Of a stretch of DNA of 64,000 nucleotides, positions 8,618-15,527 are shown piece by piece. The notes below the pieces were generated by a model, which saw only the letters and a list, made by a program, of their open reading frames with translations, did not search any database and was not told where the DNA came from. The DNA is from an uncultured Christensenellaceae bacterium. GTDB lineage: Bacteria > Bacillota > Clostridia > Christensenellales > UBA3700. The stretch spans positions 98,452 to 162,451 of the forward strand of contig CALWKW010000004.1 in the NCBI GenBank assembly GCA_944381365.1, given 5' to 3'. A program made the position numbers and the translations under genes. Every line of letters begins with the position of its first letter. Positions within the stretch are counted from its first letter, which is position 1.

Positions 8618-9672
8618 TTGAGAGTAAATTGCTTTTGGATATGAATACCCAAGAATTGTCAGAACTTCTGGCAAGTTTTGGCGAGCCCAAGTTTCGTGCC
8701 AAGCAATTATATGAATGGCTCAATAAGGGTGCTGAATTTGATGAGATGACAAATATGCCCAAAAATCTTATCGAAAAATTGAAGTCCGCAGGATACAGGG
8801 CTCAAGGCATAAAAATATTAAAAGAATATATATCTCAAAAAGACGGCACAATCAAATATCTTTATTCTTTGTATGACGGAAATCTTATAGAAGGCGTACT
8901 TATGAAATATAAGTACGGCAATACAATATGCGTGTCCACACAGGTCGGATGCAGAATGAATTGTGCGTTTTGTGCATCGGGACTTGACGGACTCGTGCGA
9001 AATCTTAGTGCCGGAGAAATACTCGGACAAGTAGTCGCTGTAAATAGAAAAAACTCAAACGACAGCGAAAGAGGTGTGACAAATATCGTGCTTATGGGAA
9101 GCGGAGAGCCTCTTGACAACTATGACAATGTGTGCAAGTTTTTGACTATGGTAAGCGATGAAAAAGGACTAAATATTTCAAAAAGAAACATATCTTTATC
9201 TACTTGCGGATTGTGTGATAAGATTGTGCAGCTTGCCGATGACGGATATTCTCCTACGATGACGATATCATTGCATGCTCCCAATGACGATATGAGAAAA
9301 AAGATAATGCCTATTGCCAAAAAGTATTCTATAAATGACATTATAAAAGCCGTAAAATATTATTTTGACAAAACAGGCAGAAGAATTATTTTTGAATATT
9401 CTATGATAAGCGGAGAAAATGACACAGAAGAATGTGCAAGAGAATTGGCAAAGGTAGTCAAAGGATTGTCTTGTCACATAAATCTTATACCGCTCAATTT
9501 TGTCAAAGAAAGAGGTCTTGACGGAAGCAATAAAAAGAATATATATCGCTTTCAGGCTATATTGGAAAGCTATGGCGTAAGCGTTACGGTAAGACGCAGT
9601 ATGGGCAGCGATATAGAAGGAGCTTGCGGACAGCTCAGAAGAAAGGTAATAAATGGCGATGAAAGTGTATGA
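8614..9672 (+). CDS. rlmN: Radical SAM 23S rRNA A2503 / tRNA A37 methyltransferase
   Basis: A 352-residue radical SAM enzyme that methylates C2 of adenosine. The cluster motif CRMNCAFC (C-x3-C-x2-C) lies at about 117-124, with GGEP-like MGSGEPLDNYDN further on. The C-terminal cysteine in GACGQLRR is the expected methyl-carrying residue. The start is a TTG at 8614 inside TTGA, overlapping the rsmB stop; GGAGAA at 8602-8607 is well placed for it. In many relatives the next genes are prpC and prkC, but here a NUDIX gene begins inside the rlmN 3' end. Confidence 0.96.
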   Translation: MIESKLLLDMNTQELSELLASFGEPKFRAKQLYEWLNKGAEFDEMTNMPKNLIEKLKSAGYRAQGIKILKEYISQKDGTIKYLYSLYDGNLIEGVLMKYKYGNTICVSTQVGCRMNCAFCASGLDGLVRNLSAGEILGQVVAVNRKNSNDSERGVTNIVLMGSGEPLDNYDNVCKFLTMVSDEKGLNISKRNISLSTCGLCDKIVQLADDGYSPTMTISLHAPNDDMRKKIMPIAKKYSINDIIKAVKYYFDKTGRRIIFEYSMISGENDTEECARELAKVVKGLSCHINLIPLNFVKERGLDGSNKKNIYRFQAILESYGVSVTVRRSMGSDIEGACGQLRRKVINGDESV

Positions 9673-10174
9673 GATGTATGATGAAAATTATACATCGGGT
9701 AAAGAATATAAGAATATTCGAAAAGCTGTCAGAGCGATAATCCAAAAGAGTGGCAAATTTTTTGTAGAAGAATGCAAAAATCCTGATATAATTATGTTGC
9801 CTGGGGGCGGAATAGAAGACGGCGAAAGCAATTTTGAGTGCATAAAAAGAGAGTGCATAGAAGAATGCGGAGTTGTAGTCGAGCCTTGCGAAGAGCTTTT
9901 TGCAATAAGAGAATATTATAAAGATACTATATTTTATAGTACATATATAAAATGCAAAATAATAGGCACTTGCGACAAGAAAATGACAGAGCATGAAAAG
10001 AGCTTGGAAATGATATCATTGTGGCAAAGTGCAAAAGCTATAAAGAATAAAATAGAAGAACTTATTTGCATATATCCCGAAGGCAGTGGGCTTAAAGGAA
10101 TGCACAAAAGAGAATATCTAGCGATAAATCATATTATTGAACATTGTTCAAGTGATAAAAGTATACAAAAATAA
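9653..10174 (+). CDS. NUDIX hydrolase
   Basis: A 173-residue NUDIX-fold protein. The NUDIX box is complete: GGIEDGE, then seven residues, then RECIEECGV (about residues 46-68), so it should hydrolyse a nucleoside-diphosphate-linked substrate with a divalent metal. Nothing in the sequence fixes the substrate. The start ATG 9653 lies 20 bases inside rlmN, with AAAGG just upstream; ATG 9659 is an alternative. It stands where PrpC phosphatase and PrkC kinase genes usually lie. A 15-base palindrome (10137-10151) sits in its last codons. Confidence 0.8.
   Translation: MAMKVYEMYDENYTSGKEYKNIRKAVRAIIQKSGKFFVEECKNPDIIMLPGGGIEDGESNFECIKRECIEECGVVVEPCEELFAIREYYKDTIFYSTYIKCKIIGTCDKKMTEHEKSLEMISLWQSAKAIKNKIEELICIYPEGSGLKGMHKREYLAINHIIEHCSSDKSIQK
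10137..10151. repeat. Palindrome TTGAACATTGTTCAA, copy 1
   Basis: A perfect 7+1+7 palindrome in the 3' end of the NUDIX gene, about 60 bases before rsgA. Three further copies lie at 11088, 15000 and 15276. It could be an operator for a dimeric repressor; this is inference. Confidence 0.6.
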
Positions 10175-10209
10175 AATCTTGTTTTGTCAAAAACAAAAAG
10201 GAGCTTATT

Positions 10210-11091
10210 ATTAAAATAAAGACAAGCGGACAAATCATAAAAGGAATAGGCGGTGTATATACCGTACTTACAAAAGAGGGCGAAATAGTCAAGTGTTTTC
10301 CAAGAGGAAAGCTCAAAGCAAACGGCGAACTCTTTATCGGAGATATTGTCAATATTCTTTTGGATAAAGAGGGTATTATAGAGAGCATAGAGCCTAGAAA
10401 GACTCAGCTTGTCAGACCTTTTGTGAGCAATATGGACTGTATAGTAATAGTATTGGCTCCTATACCAAAACCTGATATGATGCTTGTCGACAAACTTATA
10501 ATCGGAGCTACGGAAAACGGCATATATCCCATAATTTGTATCAATAAAGCGGATTTGGAGGGTGCGGACAAAGTGGCTCAGGATGTGGCAAATGACTATA
10601 AGGATGAAGCAGATATACTTGTAATATCCACTCAGACAAATCAAGGAATAGATTTGTTGAGAGAAAAAATAAGAGGTAAATATGTCTGTCTTGCCGGTCA
10701 ATCTGCTGTGGGAAAATCTTCTCTTATAAATTGTATTTTAGGTCATAATAAGCAGGAGACGGGAGATTTGAGCAAAAAAGGCGACAGGGGAAAGAATACG
10801 ACAAGGCATATCGAGATAATAATGCTCGATGACGGTACAAAAATCGCAGATACTTGCGGATTCAATAAATTAGAACTTCCTTTGTTTGATCCTTCGAGAT
10901 TATCTTCGTATTATACAGACTTTGACGAATATGCACAAAATTGCAAGTTCAGAGGCTGCAATCATTATAAAGAAAGCGATTGTGCGGTAAAAAAAGCCGT
11001 AGAGGATGGCAAAATCGCACAGAGCAGATATGACAGATATATACAGCTTTTTGCTCATATAGAAAAAAGATGGAACAATAGGTATAATTGA
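10210..11091 (+). CDS. rsgA: Small ribosomal subunit biogenesis GTPase RsgA, apparently starting at ATT
   Basis: A circularly permuted GTPase that helps mature the 30S subunit. Order of motifs: N-terminal OB fold (TSGQIIKGIGGVYTVL about 5-20), G4 NKAD (112-115), G1 GQSAVGKS (163-170), G3 DTCGF (214-218), then a zinc-binding segment CKFRGCNHYKESDC. With start 10210 the protein has 293 residues, the usual length. The frame has no ATG, GTG or TTG upstream of the end of the OB fold: the first TTG is at 10357 and the first ATG at 10360, which would delete the OB fold. AAAGGAG at 10197-10203 is 6 bases before ATT 10210, so an ATT start is proposed. A sequencing error is the alternative. Confidence 0.85.
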   Translation: MKIKTSGQIIKGIGGVYTVLTKEGEIVKCFPRGKLKANGELFIGDIVNILLDKEGIIESIEPRKTQLVRPFVSNMDCIVIVLAPIPKPDMMLVDKLIIGATENGIYPIICINKADLEGADKVAQDVANDYKDEADILVISTQTNQGIDLLREKIRGKYVCLAGQSAVGKSSLINCILGHNKQETGDLSKKGDRGKNTTRHIEIIMLDDGTKIADTCGFNKLELPLFDPSRLSSYYTDFDEYAQNCKFRGCNHYKESDCAVKKAVEDGKIAQSRYDRYIQLFAHIEKRWNNRYN

Positions 11092-11102
11092 ACATTGTTC
11101 AA
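11088..11102. repeat. Palindrome TTGAACATTGTTCAA, copy 2
   Basis: Identical to copy 1 and overlapping the rsgA stop codon (TGA at 11089-11091). The symmetric core extends to ATTGAACATTGTTCAAT. There is no T-run, so it does not look like a terminator. Confidence 0.6.
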
Positions 11103-11291
11103 TATTGTGTATCTAATGCAAATATATGCTTTAGAAATTTATAGATTTTGTGTTCTTAAAATAAATTATCTACTTTTTATCGAATATAGGTCTATAAAAA
11201 CACAAAGGATACATATAGATATCAAAAAATATTAAAATTTGTATAGATAATAAAACAAAAAACATACATAAATACTTTAACGGAGAGAAAA

Positions 11292-11978
11292 ATGGAAATG
11301 ATGATTTCACCGTCAATATTATCGGCGGATTTTGCAAAAATGGGCGAAGATGTGGCAAAGCTCAAAGAATGGGGAGCTGATTGGGTACATTGCGATGTAA
11401 TGGACGGATTGTTTTGTCCTAATATCACATTCGGTATTCCAATGATAAAAGCTATAAGAAAATATACAGAACTTCCTTTGGATGTGCATCTTATGATTAT
11501 GCGTCCCGAAAGATATGTAGACAAATTTTTGGATGCAGGTGCCGATATTATTACATTCCATCCCGAAAGCAGTGAAGATGTCGAAGGAATAATAGACAAT
11601 GTGCATAGAAATGGCAAAAAAGTAGGATTGGTGCTCAATCCCAATATACCCGTAGGCGAAATTGCACAATATATCGATATGATTGATCTTGTAATGCTCA
11701 TGGGCGTATATCCCGGTTTTTCTGCACAAAAATTTATCCCTGATACTATGCAAAAGATAAGCGATTTGAAGGCTTTGATAGGGGATAGAAAAGTGATGAT
11801 AGAGTTTGATGGCGGCGTAAGTGTCGACAATATTGCCGAGATGCAGGAAAGAGGCGTGAATGTCGCAGTAAGCGGTAGTTATGTTTTTGGAGCAAAGAAT
11901 CCTAAAGAGGCGATATCTTTTCTAAAAAATCGCAAAAAACTTGACGATTATATAAAAGAATATAAGCCTTTTAGTTAA
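11292..11978 (+). CDS. rpe: Ribulose-phosphate 3-epimerase
   Basis: A TIM-barrel epimerase of the pentose phosphate pathway that interconverts ribulose-5-P and xylulose-5-P; 228 residues. Family motifs: ISPSILSADFAKMGED at the N-terminus, VHCDVMDGLFCPNITFG (metal-binding His and Asp), LDVHLMI, GVYPGFSAQKFIP and FDGGVSVDN. GGAGAG at 11281-11286 precedes ATG 11292. The 200 bases between rsgA and rpe hold no gene. The thiN gene that often follows rpe is absent; a terminator and spoVM come next. Confidence 0.96.
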   Translation: MEMMISPSILSADFAKMGEDVAKLKEWGADWVHCDVMDGLFCPNITFGIPMIKAIRKYTELPLDVHLMIMRPERYVDKFLDAGADIITFHPESSEDVEGIIDNVHRNGKKVGLVLNPNIPVGEIAQYIDMIDLVMLMGVYPGFSAQKFIPDTMQKISDLKALIGDRKVMIEFDGGVSVDNIAEMQERGVNVAVSGSYVFGAKNPKEAISFLKNRKKLDDYIKEYKPFS

Positions 11979-12032
11979 GTTTTGAGAAATTGTAGAAAAA
12001 ATTTTTCTTTGATTTTAATATTGTTTTAAAAA

Positions 12033-12059
12033 AGCGTGCCATTTGGGCACGCTCTTTTT
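12033..12059 (+). terminator. Intrinsic terminator after rpe
   Basis: AGCGTGCC at 12033-12040 pairs with GGCACGCT at 12046-12053 around a 5-base loop, followed by CTTTTTG. Confidence 0.85.
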
Positions 12060-12127
12060 GAAGATTTTTTTGCCGAATAAATTTTTGTAATTTGCTTTTA
12101 AGAATGATTTTGTGAAAAGATAAGTGA

Positions 12128-12157
12128 GTAACATTGTCTTTGCTCTTTTCATATATT
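12128..12157 (+). promoter_or_regulatory. Possible sigma-E-type promoter of spoVM
   Basis: GTAACATT at 12128-12135 and CATATATT at 12150-12157, 14 bases apart, resemble the mother-cell sigma-E boxes (ATATT-like -35, CATACA-T-like -10). In Bacillus spoVM is a sigma-E gene. The match is loose, so this is tentative. Confidence 0.3.
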
Positions 12158-12181
12158 GCAGTAGAGTAAAGGAGGTATAAC

Positions 12182-12256
12182 ATGAAAATAATTTGTATCA
12201 ATCCACCCAAATTCGTAAAAGCAATATTGAGAGTGTTTGCAAGAAAAAGCCGTTAA
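12182..12256 (+). CDS. spoVM: Stage V sporulation protein SpoVM
   Basis: A 24-codon gene: the peptide begins MKIICINPPKFVKAIL and ends RVFARKSR. It matches the SpoVM pattern, a short amphipathic helix that binds the curved forespore outer membrane and anchors the coat-basement ATPase SpoIVA. The proline at position 9 that matters in Bacillus SpoVM is present, here preceded by a second proline at 8, and the basic C-terminal end is kept. AAAGGAGGT just before the ATG is a near-perfect Shine-Dalgarno. Its place between rpe and rpmB is the same as in Bacillus subtilis. Together these make the identification strong despite the size, and they imply that the organism sporulates. Confidence 0.9.
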   Translation: MKIICINPPKFVKAILRVFARKSR

Positions 12257-12336
12257 GTTATGTCAAAAAATATAGGAGAGTAAATAAAAAATCAATATAA
12301 AAATCATTATATAAGTTTATTATTTATATTTTGGCA

Positions 12337-12371
12337 TAAAAAAACACTCTGCATTGCAGAGTGTAATTTTT
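12337..12371. terminator. Bidirectional terminator between spoVM and rpmB
   Basis: ACACTCTGCA at 12344-12353 pairs with TGCAGAGTGT at 12355-12364. An A-run on the left and a T-run on the right let it end both the spoVM transcript and the opposing rpmB transcript. Confidence 0.85.
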
Positions 12372-12388
12372 TTAAATTTACCGTGCGA

Positions 12389-12580
12389 TTATGCTCTTTC
12401 AACAGCACCGCTACGCAAACATCTGGTGCATACATACAAACTTTGGGTAGAACCGTTGTTGTTTACTACCTTAACCTTTTGCACATTTGCGCCCCAGCTT
12501 TTTCTATACTTACGGTTGGAGTGGCTAACCTTGTTTCCGCTTTGTTGTCCTTTACCACAGATAGCACATACCTTTGACAT
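12389..12580 (-). CDS. rpmB: Ribosomal protein bL28
   Basis: A 63-residue large-subunit protein. It begins MSKVCAICGKGQQSGN and has KVSHSNRKYRKSW, then YVCTRCLRSG. The two CxxC pairs mark the zinc-binding form of L28. The start at 12580 has GGAGG on the minus strand just upstream; the frame could extend five codons further but without need. As in many Firmicutes rpmB is transcribed opposite to its neighbours. Confidence 0.96.
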   Translation of the reverse strand: MSKVCAICGKGQQSGNKVSHSNRKYRKSWGANVQKVKVVNNNGSTQSLYVCTRCLRSGAVERA

Positions 12581-12612
12581 TGTCGTTACCTCCATACAAA
12601 TCTTGCCTATCT

Positions 12613-12641
12613 ATAATAGCACTCAATTTTTTAAATTGCAA
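12613..12641 (-). promoter_or_regulatory. Putative rpmB promoter
   Basis: Read on the minus strand: TTGCAA (12641-12636), 17 bases, TATTAT (12618-12613), then a leader of about 25 bases to the Shine-Dalgarno and ATG. Confidence 0.6.
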
Positions 12642-12733
12642 GAAAAAAACGATACTTTTTTTATAATTTTGTGATTTTTTTATTTATTTTACACATAACT
12701 TTATAATAATAATTTTAAAATAATAAAAAACAC

Positions 12734-12762
12734 TTGCATATAGCATAAGTTTTTGATAAAAT
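12734..12762 (+). promoter_or_regulatory. Promoter of yloU giving a leaderless mRNA
   Basis: TTGCAT at 12734-12739, 17 bases, TAAAAT at 12757-12762. Only 8 bases separate the -10 box from ATG 12771 and no Shine-Dalgarno is present, so transcription should start at or next to the ATG. Confidence 0.6.
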
Positions 12763-12770
12763 TCTAATAT

Positions 12771-13121
12771 ATGGCAGTTAAGACATCAAATTATTATGGA
12801 AGAATAATTATTACTGACAAAGCCATATCTATGGTGGCTCATTTTGCGGCTGCGGATTGTTATGGCGTAGTCGATCTGGTGTCACGCAAATTAAGTGACA
12901 GTATCAGTGAATTTTTCAACAAAACCCCTTCAGGTAAGGGTGTTAAGATTGTCACGCTTAAAAATAAGATTAATATTGAACTTTTTGTCGTTCTCAGAGA
13001 GGGTGTTAATATCAATGCTGTAAGTGATTCTATAAAAAATACAGTTAAGTATAATGTAGAAACTTACACAGGTATGCGTGTTGACAATATTATTGTCAAT
13101 GTTGTGGGAGTAAAAGTTTAA
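12771..13121 (+). CDS. Asp23/Gls24 family protein (YloU-like)
   Basis: A 116-residue protein of the Asp23/Gls24 family, small proteins linked to envelope stress in staphylococci and enterococci. Recognisable parts are GRIIITDKAISMVAHFAAADCYGVVDLV at the N-terminus (shown here by its key blocks ITDKAI and GVVDL), a central hydrophobic beta-rich segment, and a closing VETYTGMRVDNIIVNVVGV. The exact role is not known. It is always found next to the YloV/DAK2 gene in Firmicutes, as here, with 12 bases between them. The start appears leaderless. Confidence 0.88.
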   Translation: MAVKTSNYYGRIIITDKAISMVAHFAAADCYGVVDLVSRKLSDSISEFFNKTPSGKGVKIVTLKNKINIELFVVLREGVNINAVSDSIKNTVKYNVETYTGMRVDNIIVNVVGVKV

Positions 13122-13133
13122 TCGGAGAAATAA

Positions 13134-14768
13134 ATGAAGGTTTTAGATAGTGCCAAGATATTGGAAATGATAGATGGCGGATACCGCTATCTTAAAGCTA
13201 ATAAAAATACTGTTGACGCACTGAATGTTTTCCCTGTTCCGGACGGAGATACGGGTACGAATATGTCTCTTACGATGGCTTCGGCTGTCAAGGAAGTCAG
13301 AGCTGTTCAGACTGACGATATCAGTGATATACTTACCGCATACTCAAGAGGTGCATTGAAGGGTGCGAGAGGAAATTCAGGCGTTATTTTATCGCAGATT
13401 ATAAAGGGACTTGCTGTGGTATTGTCTGACGAAAAGACTATCACCACCAAAGCATTTGCAAAGGCATTAGGATATGCCAGAGAAGTGGCATACAATGCTG
13501 TTACAAAACCCAAAGAAGGCACCGTACTTACGGTAATTCGTTATATGGCGGAAAATGCTCCCGCTTTGGCGAGCAAAAACGCATCTTTTATTAATTTTTT
13601 TGATCAGCTTATCAGTAAAGGCGAAGAAATTTTGCAAAAGACGCCCGATATGTTGCCTGTACTCAAACAAGCAGGTGTAGTAGATGCTGGCGGTAAAGGT
13701 CTTTTGTGTGTATTCCAAGGCTACTATAATGTTTTGGCAGGTGTAGAAATCCCTGAAGAAATAGCTTCAGACGAATCAGTAGTGGTTCCTACTCCTCCAT
13801 TGGATGCTTTTGGAAATGACGAGCATGACCTTGAAAATATCAAATATGCTTATTGTACTGAGTATTTTGTAATAAATCTTAAAAAGCATGTCACGGAAGA
13901 AGATGTAGAAAAGTTGAGAGATAAGCTTATGGCGATTGGCGATTGCGTAATCGTTATCGGCGATGTATCCTTGATAAAGGTCCATGTCCATACCAATCAG
14001 CCCAACAAAGCTTTGTATCACGCTCTTCAACTTGGCGAGCTCGATAAGGTAAAGATTGAAAATATGCTCGAGCAGCACAGAGCTTTGGTAAAAGCCAAGG
14101 AAGAATCCAAAAAAGAAATAGGTCTTATATCTATCTGTGCCGGAGACGGAATTGCCAATATCTTCAAAGATCTTATGATTGACGAAGTTATCGAAGGCGG
14201 ACAGACAATGAATCCCAGCGTAGAGGATATTCTTAATGCGGTAGAGAAGATAAATTCTGACAATATCATTATTTTGCCAAACAACAAGAATATCATAATG
14301 GCTGCTGAAAAAGTAAAAGAATTGACTCAGAAAAAAGTATATGTAGTGCCTACAAAGGAAGTAGCTCAGGGTATAAGAGCGGCTTTTGCTTATGACGCAA
14401 ACAAATCTGTCGAAGAAAATGTAAGCGAAATGATAGCTTCTTATGAGGATTTGAAGTGTGGCGAAGTCACAAATGCCGTAAGAAATACATCTCTTGACGG
14501 ATTTGATATCAAAGAAGGCGATATTATCGGTCTTGACGGGAAAACCATTATTGCCGATTCTAAGAGTGTAGAAGAGACAGCTCTTGCAGTCGTAGATAAG
14601 CTTGTGGACGAATGGAGTGAAGTAATCACTTTGTATTACGGCGAAGGCGTAAGCAAGGAAGAAACAGAAAAGCTTGTCGCAAAATTAAAAGAAAAATACG
14701 AAGATTTTGATATAGTAAGCTATTATGGCGGTCAGCCTCACTACTATTATCTTATATCTATCGAATAA
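13134..14768 (+). CDS. DAK2-domain protein, YloV/FakA-like (fatty acid kinase ATP-binding subunit type)
   Basis: A 544-residue protein. The N-terminal DhaL/DAK2 domain has NVFPVPDGDTGTNMSLTM (about 27-44), where the aspartates bind Mg-ATP, and GARGNSGVILSQI (about 76-88). DAGGKGL lies near 188. The C-terminal half is the YloV/FakA-type region. In staphylococci FakA works with a DegV-like FakB to phosphorylate fatty acids for phospholipid synthesis; no degV/fakB gene is in the window, so the role is by family. GGAGAAATAA precedes ATG 13134. A strong terminator follows, so yloU-yloV form a two-gene operon. Confidence 0.88.
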   Translation: MKVLDSAKILEMIDGGYRYLKANKNTVDALNVFPVPDGDTGTNMSLTMASAVKEVRAVQTDDISDILTAYSRGALKGARGNSGVILSQIIKGLAVVLSDEKTITTKAFAKALGYAREVAYNAVTKPKEGTVLTVIRYMAENAPALASKNASFINFFDQLISKGEEILQKTPDMLPVLKQAGVVDAGGKGLLCVFQGYYNVLAGVEIPEEIASDESVVVPTPPLDAFGNDEHDLENIKYAYCTEYFVINLKKHVTEEDVEKLRDKLMAIGDCVIVIGDVSLIKVHVHTNQPNKALYHALQLGELDKVKIENMLEQHRALVKAKEESKKEIGLISICAGDGIANIFKDLMIDEVIEGGQTMNPSVEDILNAVEKINSDNIIILPNNKNIIMAAEKVKELTQKKVYVVPTKEVAQGIRAAFAYDANKSVEENVSEMIASYEDLKCGEVTNAVRNTSLDGFDIKEGDIIGLDGKTIIADSKSVEETALAVVDKLVDEWSEVITLYYGEGVSKEETEKLVAKLKEKYEDFDIVSYYGGQPHYYYLISIE

Positions 14769-14798
14769 ATAAATTATTAATATTATAGTTTTAAGACC

Positions 14799-14826
14799 AA
14801 AAGCCCGCAAATGCGGGCTTTTTTAT
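14799..14826 (+). terminator. Intrinsic terminator after the YloV gene
   Basis: AAAAGCCCGC at 14799-14808 pairs with GCGGGCTTTT at 14813-14822 around AAAT, with a T-run. Confidence 0.92.
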
Positions 14827-14999
14827 ATGAAAAAATGTTTTTATGCCGATATTCTATAAAGCTTTTGTATTTATACTTTCTGACTTAATGAAATTAATAC
14901 AAATTTTATCAATTAGTGAATGATAAATGATGAGCTCAAAATAATATGCTTGATAAATTATATATTTTCAATAATCTGATATAAAATATCTGATAGCTA

Positions 15000-15014
15000 T
15001 TGAACAATGTTCAA
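15000..15014. repeat. Palindrome TTGAACAATGTTCAA, copy 3
   Basis: Perfect 7+1+7 palindrome; symmetry extends one base each way. Same sequence as copies 1 and 2 read on the other strand. Confidence 0.6.
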
Positions 15015-15049
15015 TTAATATGAACTAAGATTTTGCTGTCCTCCTTATT

Positions 15050-15326
15050 ATCATATTCTCTTTGAGTTTTATTTGAAAAGGTAGCAAATAAGGCGATGAT
15101 ATTGATATATATTTTAATAAAATTAAAATAAATGTCTTTTTTAGGTTTGCTTGGATTTAATCTTTTGATTGCACTTTATTGGTAATTACTGATTAGTAGT
15201 TTATTAATGATATGTTGGATAAAAAATCATGTGGCTTTTTAAATAAAACGAGCATTTAATATAATTTTTAGCATATTGAACGATGTTCAAATATCAAATA
15301 ATCGAACATAAATAAGAGAATATGAT
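15050..15326. repeat. 13-base inverted repeat flanking 250 bases
   Basis: The left arm 15050-15062 (ATCATATTCTCTT) is the exact reverse complement of the right arm 15314-15326. The arms enclose palindrome copy 4. They might be ends of a small decayed element; no target duplication was recognised. Confidence 0.45.
15276..15290. repeat. Palindrome TTGAACGATGTTCAA, copy 4 (one mismatch)
   Basis: Same palindrome with G in place of A at position 7, lying 240 bases upstream of recG. Confidence 0.55.
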
Positions 15327-15491
15327 TTGAAACGATGTGATAGAAGATTATAGAAGTTTTAGTTTAAAGAATTTTTGATTAATAATTGCAAATAGCTTCA
15401 ACTTATTTTAAAGGCGTAGTTTACTTGACGATAAAATTGATTTTATGAGCATATTTGCGTAATTTTTGAAAACAAGCAAAAAAATATATAC

Positions 15492-15521
15492 TTGACTATA
15501 TACACTTAGGGGATATATAAT
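15492..15521 (+). promoter_or_regulatory. Promoter of recG giving a leaderless mRNA
   Basis: TTGACT at 15492-15497, 18 bases, TATAAT at 15516-15521. The recG ATG begins 6 bases after the -10 box, with no Shine-Dalgarno. Confidence 0.75.
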
Positions 15522-15527
15522 TTTTGT

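Larger units (their letters stand above)
14827..15490. other. Long non-coding region with palindromes and an inverted repeat
   Basis: About 660 bases with no convincing gene on either strand. It holds two TTGAAC-type palindromes (15000-15014, 15276-15290) and a 13-base inverted repeat: ATCATATTCTCTT at 15050-15062 against AAGAGAATATGAT at 15314-15326. On the minus strand AAGGAGG (15048-15042) looks like a Shine-Dalgarno, but no start codon is at the right distance. The stretch may be a decayed gene or regulatory DNA. Confidence 0.5.

Noticed and set aside
12354..12674. 106-codon plus-strand frame opposite rpmB
   Set aside because: It is a shadow of rpmB and its terminator; the minus strand encodes an unmistakable L28.
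10137..15290. TTGAACANTGTTCAA palindromes as LexA (SOS) boxes
   Set aside because: Gram-positive LexA boxes have four bases between GAAC and GTTC; here there are three. Positions at gene ends also do not suit SOS control.
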